A stretch of DNA of 13,434 nt, from positions 1-13,434 of the forward strand of contig CAMHJE010000058.1 of assembly GCA_946185305.1 (NCBI GenBank), given 5' to 3'. This DNA is from UBA3792 sp946185305 (GTDB lineage: Bacteria; Bacillota; Clostridia; Christensenellales; CAG-138). Numbering within the stretch: position 1 is the stretch's first letter; every line of letters begins with the position of its first letter. Both the position numbers and the translations under genes were made by a program. Under the pieces are notes generated by a model, which worked only from the letters and a program-made list of their open reading frames with translations, searched no databases and was not told where the DNA came from. Below are positions 1 to 5,956 of this stretch, one piece after another.

Positions 1-1363
1 TGCCGCGGGTGTCCTTGATGGAGATACGCTTGCCGGTGCCGTTCCAGCCGGTGTTGACAAGATACGCCTTCGCGCCGCTCTTCTCCATCTTCTTGACAAG
101 CTCCTCCGCATACTTGGTCGGATGCAGCTCTAAGAACGCCTGACCGAAGCAGGCCGAGAACGTCGGGGTCGGCTCGGTGATGCCGCGCTCGGTGCCCGCC
201 AACTTTGCGGTGAAGCCGGAGAGGAAGTAATACTTGGTCTGCTCCGGGGTCAGCACGGAAACGGGCGGCAGCACGCCGAACGCGTCCGCAGACAGGAAGA
301 TAACGTTCTTCGCATCGGGACCCGCAGAGATCGGGCGAACCTTCTTAACGATGTTCTCGATGTGCTCGATCGGGTAGGAAACGCGGGTGTTCTCGGTGAC
401 GGACTTATCGGCAAAGTCGATCTTGCCGTTCTCGTCGAGCGTGACGTTCTCCAAGAGCGCGTCGCGGCGAATCGCGTTGTAGATATCCGGCTCGGAATCC
501 TTATCGAGGTTGATGACCTTTGCATAGCAGCCGCCCTCGAAGTTGAACACGCCGTTGTCGTCCCAGCCGTGCTCGTCGTCGCCGATCAGCAGGCGCTTGG
601 GGTCGGTGGACAGGGTGGTCTTGCCGGTGCCGGAGAGGCCGAAGAAGATCGCGGTGTTCTCGCCGTTCATGTCCGTATTCGCGGAGCAATGCATCGAAGC
701 GATGCCCTGCAGCGGCAGATAGTAGTTCATCATGGAGAACATGCCCTTCTTCATTTCGCCGCCGTACCAGGTGTTCAGAATAACCTGCTCGCGGCTCGTG
801 ATATTGAAGACGACAGCGGTTTCGGAATTGAGGCCGAGCTCCTTGTAGTTTTCGACCTTCGCCTTGGACGCGGTGTAGACGACGAAGTTCGGCTCGAAGG
901 TTTCGAGTTCTTCCTCGGTCGGCTTGATGAACATGTTGCGGACGAAGTGCGCCTGCCAGGCAACCTCCATCATGAAGCGAACCGCCATGCGGGTATCCTT
1001 GTTCGCGCCGCAGAACGCATCGACAACATACAGCTTCTTGTTGGAAAGCTCCTTCTGCGCCAGCGCCTTGACAGCCGCCCAGGTCTCCTCGGAGCAGCGG
1101 TGGTTGTCGTTCTTATACTCGTCGGTCGTCCACCAAACGGTGTTCTCGGAGTTTTCGTCCACCACAAGGAACTTGTCCTTCGGAGAACGGCCCGTGTAGA
1201 TGCCGGTCATGACGTTGACCGCGTCGAGCTCGGAAAGCTGTCCCTTTTCGTAACCGGTCAGGGAGGGGTCCATCTCATCCTTGAACAGCTGTTCATAGGA
1301 AGGGTTGTAGACGATCTCGGTGGTGCCGGTGATGCCGTACTTGGTCAGATCCAATTTCTTCAT
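1..1363 (-). CDS. pckA: Phosphoenolpyruvate carboxykinase (ATP), C-terminus cut by window edge
   Basis: Cytosolic enzyme interconverting oxaloacetate + ATP with PEP + ADP + CO2; in fermentative anaerobes it often runs toward oxaloacetate. 454 codons are visible; the family is usually about 530-540 residues, so roughly 80 are missing beyond base 1. Seen: TGRSPKDKF at 57-65 (oxaloacetate-binding Arg region), WYGGEMKKG at 199-207 (metal and substrate ligands), SMHCSAN at 223-229, the kinase-type P-loop GLSGTGKTT at 242-250, the metal-binding GDDEHGW at 261-267 and ENTRVSYP at 324-331. These are ATP-type signatures, not those of the GTP enzyme. The start is the ATG at 1363-1361, with AAAGAGG at 1379-1373 nine bases upstream. 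It is transcribed on its own from a strong promoter about 80 bases upstream, and the gpsA terminator insulates it from gpsA. No frameshift is seen. Family assignment is very secure; physiological direction is inference. Confidence 0.97.
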   Translation of the reverse strand, partial: MKKLDLTKYGITGTTEIVYNPSYEQLFKDEMDPSLTGYEKGQLSELDAVNVMTGIYTGRSPKDKFLVVDENSENTVWWTTDEYKNDNHRCSEETWAAVKALAQKELSNKKLYVVDAFCGANKDTRMAVRFMMEVAWQAHFVRNMFIKPTEEELETFEPNFVVYTASKAKVENYKELGLNSETAVVFNITSREQVILNTWYGGEMKKGMFSMMNYYLPLQGIASMHCSANTDMNGENTAIFFGLSGTGKTTLSTDPKRLLIGDDEHGWDDNGVFNFEGGCYAKVINLDKDSEPDIYNAIRRDALLENVTLDENGKIDFADKSVTENTRVSYPIEHIENIVKKVRPISAGPDAKNVIFLSADAFGVLPPVSVLTPEQTKYYFLSGFTAKLAGTERGITEPTPTFSACFGQAFLELHPTKYAEELVKKMEKSGAKAYLVNTGWNGTGKRISIKDTRG

Positions 1364-1384
1364 ACTGTAAAACCTCTTTCTTTA

Positions 1385-1397
1385 TGAAATCGTTTCA
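1385..1397. promoter_or_regulatory. 13-bp palindrome in pckA leader, weak cre-like operator
   Basis: TGAAA-TCG-TTTCA is a perfect palindrome around a central C. It lies between the predicted pckA transcription start and its ribosome binding site. It resembles the LacI/CcpA operator (TGNAANCGNTTNCA) but is one base short between the half-sites. That position would suit a roadblock operator. The symmetry is seen; binding by a LacI-family regulator is inference. Confidence 0.4.
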
Positions 1398-1406
1398 GAG
1401 AGACTT

Positions 1407-1436
1407 TTGGTTGGCGAAAATGCCAATCTCAACCAA
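1407..1436. promoter_or_regulatory. Nested inverted repeat at the pckA transcription start
   Basis: Outer arms TTGGTTG (1407-1413) and CAACCAA (1430-1436) are perfect complements. Inside, TTGGC (1411-1415) and GCCAA (1422-1426) flank a 6-base AT-rich spacer. The two pairings share bases 1411-1413, so as RNA they would be alternatives. The element begins about 5 bases downstream of the pckA -10 box, so it covers the expected +1 and could be an operator or a 5' mRNA stem. Confidence 0.4.
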
Positions 1437-1440
1437 TTAC

Positions 1441-1469
1441 AATATATCATCCGCCGCGAACCTTGTCAA
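1441..1469 (-). promoter_or_regulatory. pckA sigma-A promoter
   Basis: On the minus strand TTGACA (1469-1464) is separated by exactly 17 bases from TATATT (1446-1441). That is a perfect -35 and a 5/6 -10 at optimal spacing. The predicted start is near 1434, giving a leader of about 70 bases. Such a strong core promoter suggests control by repression. Confidence 0.85.
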
Positions 1470-1474
1470 CCGAC

Positions 1475-1488
1475 CGTAAACGCTTGCA
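1475..1488 (-). promoter_or_regulatory. cre-like operator just upstream of the pckA -35 box
   Basis: The minus strand reads TGCAAGCGTTTACG, preceded by A. Against the Bacillus cre consensus WTGNAANCGNWNNCW, 9 of 10 defined positions match; only the last is off. It ends 5 bases before the -35 hexamer. Catabolite control by a CcpA-like regulator fits a gluconeogenic or anaplerotic gene. The motif is seen; the regulator itself is not in the window. Confidence 0.55.
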
Positions 1489-1552
1489 TAACGGACTTCA
1501 CGAAATTTTCACGCGGAAGGAACCTGCCGTGTCGCAATTGTGCCGTGCATGC

Positions 1553-1591
1553 AAAAACCGCATGCCGTTCCCTTGCGGTCACGGCATGCGG
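1553..1591 (-). terminator. Intrinsic terminator after gpsA
   Basis: Perfect 11-bp inverted repeat: CCGCATGCCGT (1558-1568) and ACGGCATGCGG (1581-1591) with a 12-base loop. On the minus strand the stem is followed at once by TTTTT (1557-1553). There is no T run on the other side, so it acts for minus-strand transcripts. It ends the gpsA message about 90 bases after the stop codon and shields the pckA promoter from readthrough. Confidence 0.85.
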
Positions 1592-1634
1592 CTCATGCTC
1601 TATACAGATAAATTCCTGCCTTCTTCTTTTCTTG

Positions 1635-1678
1635 GTACTTCTTGTTTCTTCTTCCTCATGGAAGAAGAGAAGAAGTAC
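1635..1678 (-). repeat. Long hairpin directly after the gpsA stop codon
   Basis: GTACTTCTT (1635-1643) pairs with AAGAAGTAC (1670-1678), and TCTTCTTCC (1647-1655) with GGAAGAAGA (1660-1668). That makes 18 bp with a 3/1 internal loop and a TCAT tetraloop. It starts 4 bases past the gpsA stop. No U tract follows on either strand, so it is not a standard terminator; a 3'-end stability or RNA-processing element is possible. The arms are almost purely purine or pyrimidine. Confidence 0.6.
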
Positions 1679-1682
1679 ACTC

Positions 1683-2666
1683 CTATTCGTTCTTATACTC
1701 GCGCCGCATCAGCTGCCCGACGATCGCTTTCGGATCCCCGCCGCCGTAAACGAGCTCGCCGACCGCGCGCGTGATCGGCATTTCGACGCCGTACCGCTCC
1801 GCAAGGCCGAGCGCCGCCGGGAGCGCGTTGAGCCCCTCCACGACCATGCCAACCTCCTTGACCGCCAGATCGGCGGGCAGGCCCTTGCCCAAGAGGTAGC
1901 CGCAGCGGTTGTTGCGGCTGTGGCGGCTTGTCGCGGTCACGATCAGGTCCCCGACGCCCGCCAGGCCGTAGAACGTTCTCGGATCGCAGCCCATGGCCGT
2001 GCCGAGACGCGTGATCTCCGCCATGCCGCGCGTGATGAGCGCCGCCTTGGCATTGTCGCCGTAGCCGATGCCGTCGCCGACGCCCGCTGCCAAAGCGATT
2101 ACGTTTTTCAGCGCGCCGCACAACTCGACGCCGCGAATGTCCGCGTTCGTGTAGGTGCGGAAGTATGCGTTGGAAAACACCTGCTGTACGTAAGCCGCGG
2201 CTTCCCGGTCGTCGCTGGCCGAAACGATGGCCGTGGGCAGTCCTACGCCGACCTCCTCCGCATGCGTCGGGCCGGAGAGCGCCACAATGCGCCGCTTACC
2301 GAGCACGTCCTCCAGGATTTCGGTCATGGTGAAAAACGTGTCCTTTTCAATGCCCTTTGCCACGCTGACGAGCACGGTCTCCGGCTGCAAAAACGGCTTG
2401 GCCGCCGCCGCGGTCGAGCGAATAAAGACCGACGGCACCGCAAATACGACGATCTGCGCCGCGCAGGCCTGCGCTATGTCCGCAGAGTACTGCAGCGCCG
2501 CAGGCAGTACGGCGTCGGGCAGCTTCGGGTGCCGCCGCGTTTTGCGCAGCGTTTCCAGCTCCTGCGGGAGCGCCGACCAAAGCGTTACCGCATGTCCGTT
2601 TTCCGTGAGCATCCGCGCGAGCGCGGTTCCCCATGTGCCCGCGCCTAAAATTCCGATCGTTGCCAT
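1683..2666 (-). CDS. gpsA: Glycerol-3-phosphate dehydrogenase [NAD(P)+]
   Basis: Reduces dihydroxyacetone phosphate to sn-glycerol-3-phosphate with NAD(P)H, supplying the backbone for membrane phospholipids; soluble, cytosolic. 327 residues, the usual family length. Seen: N-terminal Rossmann fingerprint GAGTWG at 8-13, SVAKGIE at 101-107, SGPTHAEEV at 131-139, the catalytic-Lys segment CGALKNV at 183-189 (K187), and GLAGVGDLIVT at 234-244 followed by a TSRHSRN substrate-binding segment. The start is the ATG at 2666-2664, chosen because GGAGGTG lies just upstream and the Rossmann motif follows at once; an in-frame ATG 13 codons earlier lacks a site and would fall upstream of the predicted transcription start. 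gpsA is often paired with plsY or der, but here it stands alone between its own promoter and terminator. Confidence 0.97.
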   Translation of the reverse strand: MATIGILGAGTWGTALARMLTENGHAVTLWSALPQELETLRKTRRHPKLPDAVLPAALQYSADIAQACAAQIVVFAVPSVFIRSTAAAAKPFLQPETVLVSVAKGIEKDTFFTMTEILEDVLGKRRIVALSGPTHAEEVGVGLPTAIVSASDDREAAAYVQQVFSNAYFRTYTNADIRGVELCGALKNVIALAAGVGDGIGYGDNAKAALITRGMAEITRLGTAMGCDPRTFYGLAGVGDLIVTATSRHSRNNRCGYLLGKGLPADLAVKEVGMVVEGLNALPAALGLAERYGVEMPITRAVGELVYGGGDPKAIVGQLMRREYKNE

Positions 2667-2693
2667 AGGCACCTCCGTGCGATTGATAGAGGC

Positions 2694-2722
2694 AGTATAG
2701 CACATTTTTTTGCCGATGTATA
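2694..2722 (-). promoter_or_regulatory. gpsA promoter with extended -10
   Basis: On the minus strand TATACT (2699-2694) is preceded by TGC, giving an extended -10. TATACA (2722-2717) lies 17 bases upstream as a 4/6 -35. The expected start near 2687 leaves a leader of about 20 bases containing the gpsA ribosome binding site. Confidence 0.6.
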
Positions 2723-2742
2723 GGGAGTAAAAGAGCGGAATG

Positions 2743-2751
2743 TGCTATACT
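2743..2751 (+). promoter_or_regulatory. Extended -10 promoter toward the sigma-factor gene
   Basis: TG-C-TATACT at 2743-2751 matches an extended -10. No convincing -35 is found 16-18 bases upstream (2723-2728 reads GGGAGT), so any activity would rest on the TGn element or an activator. The start would be near 2758, about 94 bases before the ATG. It may supply basal expression beside the ECF-type promoter. Confidence 0.45.
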
Positions 2752-2778
2752 GTTCTTAAAATAAAATTTCAGCGATCG

Positions 2779-2804
2779 TGAACCTTTTCGCTCTGCGATT
2801 CGTC
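2779..2804 (+). promoter_or_regulatory. Probable ECF-sigma (autoregulatory) promoter
   Basis: TGAACC (2779-2784), exactly 16 bases, then CGTC (2801-2804). This is the arrangement of Bacillus-type ECF promoters (TGAAAC, about 16 bases, CGTM), with the key AAC and CGT elements intact. It sits directly before a gene that itself encodes an ECF sigma factor, and such genes commonly drive their own transcription. The start would be near 2811. The motif is seen; autoregulation is inference. Confidence 0.6.
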
Positions 2805-2807
2805 TTT

Positions 2808-2833
2808 ATGATTGAAAACCGGTTTTACATCAT
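2808..2833 (+). promoter_or_regulatory. 26-bp imperfect palindrome before the sigma-gene ribosome binding site
   Basis: ATGATTGAAAACC (2808-2820) faces GGTTTTACATCAT (2821-2833), with 2 mismatches per 13-base arm and a perfect AAAACCGGTTTT core. It starts 3 bases after the ECF -10 and ends 3 bases before the AAAGGAGG site. It could be an operator over +1 or, with a few unpaired central bases, a leader hairpin that affects translation. Confidence 0.45.
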
Positions 2834-2851
2834 AAGAAAGGAGGGAAACGG

Positions 2852-4132
2852 ATGGAAAACGCACAGGCATTGCTTACCGCATCGCTGTCCGCGCTCGAGC
2901 GGTTTATCCGCTTTCGGATCGACAGCCGCGCCGACGCCGAGGATCTTTTGCAGGACGTCTGCGTGACCGTGCTGCAAAAGGCCGATACGCTGCGCGCCGA
3001 GGACGCGTTCCGTGCATGGCTGTTCACGGTTGCGCGGCACAAATGCATCGACTACTACCGCGCCCGCGCACGGCACACGGACGTTCCGTTCGATACGCTT
3101 TCGGACGCGGCGCTGACCGTCGGACTGTACGGACGCGCCGAGCCGGAGCCGCTCGACGACCTGTTTGCCGAGCTTGACCCGCGCGATCGGCAGCTGCTGT
3201 ACCTTTGCTATGTGCGCCGTCTGCCCCAGGTGGAAGTCGCCAAGCAGCTTGGCATCCCGCTCGGCACGGTCAAAAGCCGTCTGTTTGCCGTCCGCCGCCG
3301 TCTCAAATGCCGCTTTCCCTATACACCGAAAGGAGAAACACCGATGGAAAAACCGTTCCCTGCGTATTTGCCCGCCTACACGATCACCCCGTCCGAGCTG
3401 CCGCCGTTTGCCGTGCGATGGGAGGAAATGATGGGCTGGTTCATCGTCCCGCGCCTCGGCGAACGCCTCCGCTGGGCGATCTATGATCTGCCGTCCCGCA
3501 AACGCGCCGAATACACGACGATGGAGGTCGTCGGCCGCGCCGCGGTACACGGCGTCGAGGGCGTAGAGATCGTCGCCACGGAATACGATCCCCTGCCCGA
3601 AAACATCCTGCCCGGTCAGAACCCGGTCGAGCGCCGCTTTATCGCGCAGCTGACCGACACGCATTGCCGCATCCTTGCCCAAAGCGCGGTGGAGGACGGC
3701 GTCAAGCGCATGTATACGTTTCTGGACGGCGACCCATTCACCGACAACTGGGGGTTCGGCCCGGACAACGTCGGCAATGAGGTCAATCTTGCGCCGAAGG
3801 GCGACATCGTGCGCACCGGTGATGTGCTGACCGCCGCCGACAAGCCGTTTCTGCTCGATATCGTCGGGCGGTACACGGTTTCGATCAACGGCAAGAGCTA
3901 TGACACGGTCTGCGTGATCGACTGCTACACCTACGTGGACGGCGTCGTTTCCGAGCAGTATCTCGACGCCGAGGGCCGCACGATCCTGTGGCGGCGGTTC
4001 AACCGCGACGACTGGAAATGCAAGCCCGGCGAACCGCTGTGGCACGAACGGCTGCCCGGCGCCGAACGTCTCACCGTGAACGGCACGCTGTACGTGCATT
4101 GGTATGACTGCATCACAGACCGGGTGCTGTGA
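2852..4132 (+). CDS. ECF sigma factor fused to an unrecognised C-terminal domain
   Basis: Transcription factor that should direct RNA polymerase to ECF promoters. 426 residues, far longer than a plain ECF sigma (about 160-200). Residues 14-75 are sigma region 2: DAEDLLQDVCVTVL at 28-41, then FRAWLFTVARHKCIDYYRAR. Residues 104-156 are region 4, with the helix-turn-helix VEVAKQLGIPLGTVKSRLFAVRR. Residues 165-426 form a soluble domain I do not recognise, rich in Trp, Tyr and Asp, with WEEMMGWFIVPR, FLDGDPFTDNWGFG and LWRRFNRDDW, ending VHWYDCITDRVL. It has no signal peptide or membrane segment, so it is not a classic membrane anti-sigma. The start ATG at 2852 has AAAGGAGG seven bases upstream. 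A second AAAGGAG plus in-frame ATG lies at the junction (codon 165). No separate anti-sigma gene follows. Sigma assignment is secure; the role of the C-terminal domain as sensor or intramolecular anti-sigma is inference. Confidence 0.9.
   Translation: MENAQALLTASLSALERFIRFRIDSRADAEDLLQDVCVTVLQKADTLRAEDAFRAWLFTVARHKCIDYYRARARHTDVPFDTLSDAALTVGLYGRAEPEPLDDLFAELDPRDRQLLYLCYVRRLPQVEVAKQLGIPLGTVKSRLFAVRRRLKCRFPYTPKGETPMEKPFPAYLPAYTITPSELPPFAVRWEEMMGWFIVPRLGERLRWAIYDLPSRKRAEYTTMEVVGRAAVHGVEGVEIVATEYDPLPENILPGQNPVERRFIAQLTDTHCRILAQSAVEDGVKRMYTFLDGDPFTDNWGFGPDNVGNEVNLAPKGDIVRTGDVLTAADKPFLLDIVGRYTVSINGKSYDTVCVIDCYTYVDGVVSEQYLDAEGRTILWRRFNRDDWKCKPGEPLWHERLPGAERLTVNGTLYVHWYDCITDRVL
3329..3346 (+). promoter_or_regulatory. 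Internal ribosome binding site and ATG at the fusion junction
   Basis: AAAGGAG (3329-3335), 8 bases, then ATG (3344-3346) in frame with the sigma gene. The surroundings closely copy those of the real start at 2852: AAAGGAG, a short A-rich spacer, then ATGGAAAA. Initiation here would yield the C-terminal domain alone, 262 residues starting MEKPFP. This fits either a dual-product gene or two genes merged by loss of a stop codon. Confidence 0.55.
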
Positions 4133-4162
4133 GGAAATCTTCCGTTATTTACCCGAAAACGG

Positions 4163-4191
4163 TTGCAAGAAAAGGGATTTTCCGATACACT
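4163..4191 (+). promoter_or_regulatory. Possible promoter of the ABC exporter operon
   Basis: TTGCAA (4163-4168), 17 bases, TACACT (4186-4191): both hexamers match 4/6 at optimal spacing. The start would be near 4198, some 37 bases before the exporter ATG. No ECF-type AAC...CGT pair is visible between 4133 and 4234. This is a modest match; cotranscription with the sigma gene remains possible. Confidence 0.35.
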
Positions 4192-4211
4192 ACCATATTG
4201 GAAGGTCCCTT
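4172..4211 (+). terminator. Possible terminator or attenuator between sigma gene and ABC operon
   Basis: In RNA, AAGGGAUUUUCC (4172-4183) pairs with GGAAGGUCCCUU (4200-4211) along 12 bp, two of them G-U, with a 16-base loop. AUUUCUUAU follows, a weak U-rich tail just before the exporter ribosome binding site (4225-4229). It could reduce readthrough from the sigma gene. It overlaps the candidate promoter, so only transcripts from upstream would contain the whole stem. Confidence 0.45.
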
Positions 4212-4234
4212 ATTTCTTATATATAGGAGTCTTT

Positions 4235-5956
4235 ATGAAACGACTGCTGCGATACCTGACCCCGTACACGAAGGAGTGTATCTTGGGGCCGCTGTTTAAG
4301 CTGCTCGAAGCAACGTTCGAGCTGTTTGTGCCGCTTGTGATCGCGTCGCTGATCGACAACGGCATCCAAAACGGCGACGCGGGGCAGATCTGGCGCATGG
4401 GCGCGCTGCTCGTCGGCCTTGCGGTCGTCGGCCTTGTCAGCGCGATCACCGCGCAATACTTTGCCGCCAAGGCCGCCGTCGGCTTTTCCGCAAGTCTCAA
4501 GCACGCTTTGATGGAACACATCCAGTCGCTGTCCTTCTCTGCGCGCGACACGCTCGGCACCAGCACGATGGTCACGCGGCTGACGAGCGATGTGAACCAG
4601 GTGCAGTCCGGCGTGAACCTCACGCTGCGGCTGTTTTTACGCTCGCCGTTTATCGTGTTCGGCGCCATGCTCATGGCGTTTGTCGTCGATCCGCGCTCGG
4701 CGTGGATCTTCGCGGTCGTGATCCCGCTGCTCGCGCTCGTCGTGTTCGGGATCATGCTGAAAACAATGCCGCTGTATAAAAAAACGCAGGCCGAGCTCGA
4801 CGGCGTGACCGGCGCGCTGCGCGAAAATCTCAACGGCGTCCGCGTGATCCGCGCATTCTGCAAGGAGGAGGACGAAACCGAGCGATTCCTTGCCAAAAAC
4901 GACAGCCTAACGCGGCTGCAGGAATTTACCGGCCGCATTTCGGCGGCGATGAACCCCGCGACGTATCTGCTTTTGAACGCGGGGCTGATCGTGCTGCTGC
5001 AAACCGGCGCAATCCGCGTGAACGCCGGCGCGATCACGCAGGGCGAGGTCGTCGCGCTCGTCAATTACCTGTCGCAGATTCTGGTGGAGCTGATTAAGTT
5101 AGCGAACCTGATCATCACGATGACCAAGGGGCTTGCCTGCGCGGATCGCATTGCGAACGTGCTGGAGATTGACCCCGGCATGGCAAGCGGGCACACGGTT
5201 CCCGCCGCGCCCGCTGAGGCGCTCGTTGCCTTTGACAACGTTTCGATGCGCTATGCAGGCGCGGGCGGCGAAGCATTGTCGGGCGTCACCTTCCATGCGG
5301 CGCGCGGCGAAACGGTCGGCGTCATCGGGCCGACCGGCTGCGGCAAGAGCACGCTTGTGAATCTGATCCCGCGCTTTTACGACGCGTCGGCGGGCGTTGT
5401 CGCCATCGACGGTGTGGATGTGAAGGACTATGATCCGGACGCGCTTCGCAGCCGCATCGGCATCGTGCCGCAAAAGGCGCAGCTGTTTAAGGGCACGATC
5501 CGGGACAATCTGCTTTGGGGCAAGCCGGACGCGACGGACGAACAGCTGTGGGACGCCTTGAAAACCGCGCAGGCGTATGATTTTGTAGCCGCGCGGGAGG
5601 ACGGGCTTTCCGCCCCGGTCGAGCAGAACGGACGCAACTTCTCCGGCGGACAGCGGCAGCGCCTGACGATTGCGCGCGCCCTGGTGCGAAAGCCGGATAT
5701 TCTGATCTTGGACGACAGCGCCTCGGCGCTCGATCTCGCAACCGATGCGGCGCTGCGCAAGGCGATCAAGACGATGGACGGCGCGCCTGCGGTGTTCATC
5801 GTGTCCCAGCGGGCAGCGTCGCTGCTGTACGCCGACCGGATCGTGGTGCTCGACGAAGGCCGTGTAGCGGGCATCGGCACGCATGACGAGCTGATGCGCT
5901 CCTGCGAGCTGTACCGCGAAATCTACTACTCCCAGTTCCCGAAGGAGGCCGCATGA
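4235..5956 (+). CDS. ABC exporter half-transporter with degenerate ATPase site (subunit 1)
   Basis: Membrane-embedded half of a heterodimeric type IV ABC exporter that probably pumps drugs, lipids or peptides out of the cell; substrate unknown. 573 residues: transmembrane domain with several hydrophobic helices over about 15-300, nucleotide-binding domain over about 330-573. Seen: Walker A GPTGCGKS at 365-372, Q-loop Q413, signature FSGGQ at 469-473, Walker B ILILDD at 489-494, D-loop SALD at 497-500. Two substitutions stand out: Asp494 replaces the catalytic Glu, and Gln525 (FIVSQR) replaces the switch His. This is the pattern of the degenerate-site subunit in TM287/288- and BmrCD-like pairs. 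The start ATG at 4235 follows AGGAG by 5 bases; a TTG 24 codons upstream is rejected. Its stop overlaps the next start (ATGA), so the two are translationally coupled. Confidence 0.93.
   Translation: MKRLLRYLTPYTKECILGPLFKLLEATFELFVPLVIASLIDNGIQNGDAGQIWRMGALLVGLAVVGLVSAITAQYFAAKAAVGFSASLKHALMEHIQSLSFSARDTLGTSTMVTRLTSDVNQVQSGVNLTLRLFLRSPFIVFGAMLMAFVVDPRSAWIFAVVIPLLALVVFGIMLKTMPLYKKTQAELDGVTGALRENLNGVRVIRAFCKEEDETERFLAKNDSLTRLQEFTGRISAAMNPATYLLLNAGLIVLLQTGAIRVNAGAITQGEVVALVNYLSQILVELIKLANLIITMTKGLACADRIANVLEIDPGMASGHTVPAAPAEALVAFDNVSMRYAGAGGEALSGVTFHAARGETVGVIGPTGCGKSTLVNLIPRFYDASAGVVAIDGVDVKDYDPDALRSRIGIVPQKAQLFKGTIRDNLLWGKPDATDEQLWDALKTAQAYDFVAAREDGLSAPVEQNGRNFSGGQRQRLTIARALVRKPDILILDDSASALDLATDAALRKAIKTMDGAPAVFIVSQRAASLLYADRIVVLDEGRVAGIGTHDELMRSCELYREIYYSQFPKEAA

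Larger units (their letters stand above)
2693..2752. repeat. Perfect 14-bp inverted repeat carrying divergent -10 boxes
   Basis: CAGTATAGCACATT (2693-2706) and AATGTGCTATACTG (2739-2752) are exact reverse complements separated by 32 bases. Each arm holds an outward-facing TGCTATACT, an extended -10. The arrangement lies between gpsA (-) and the sigma-factor gene (+) and gives the two promoters identical -10 surroundings. Confidence 0.8.

Noticed and set aside
362..1387. 341-codon open frame on + strand, antisense to pckA
   Set aside because: No ribosome binding site or recognisable domain; composition follows the complement of pckA codons. pckA itself is unmistakable.
1364..1682. tRNA, small RNA gene or riboswitch in the pckA-gpsA gap
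   Set aside because: The structure there is explained by a promoter, operators, a terminator and one hairpin; no tRNA-like cloverleaf or known riboswitch core seen.
1407..2648. 413-codon open frame on + strand, antisense to gpsA
   Set aside because: Arg/Ala/His-rich shadow of gpsA with no domain; its first part also crosses the pckA promoter and gpsA terminator.
2825..4099. 424-codon open frame on - strand opposite the sigma fusion
   Set aside because: Tempting because of its length, but the plus strand has sigma regions 2 and 4, a good ribosome binding site and promoters. The antisense frame has none of these.
4163..4234. TTG start giving the first ABC subunit 24 extra residues
   Set aside because: The extension lies over a hairpin and candidate promoter, has no ribosome binding site, and the ATG at 4235 has AGGAG at good spacing.
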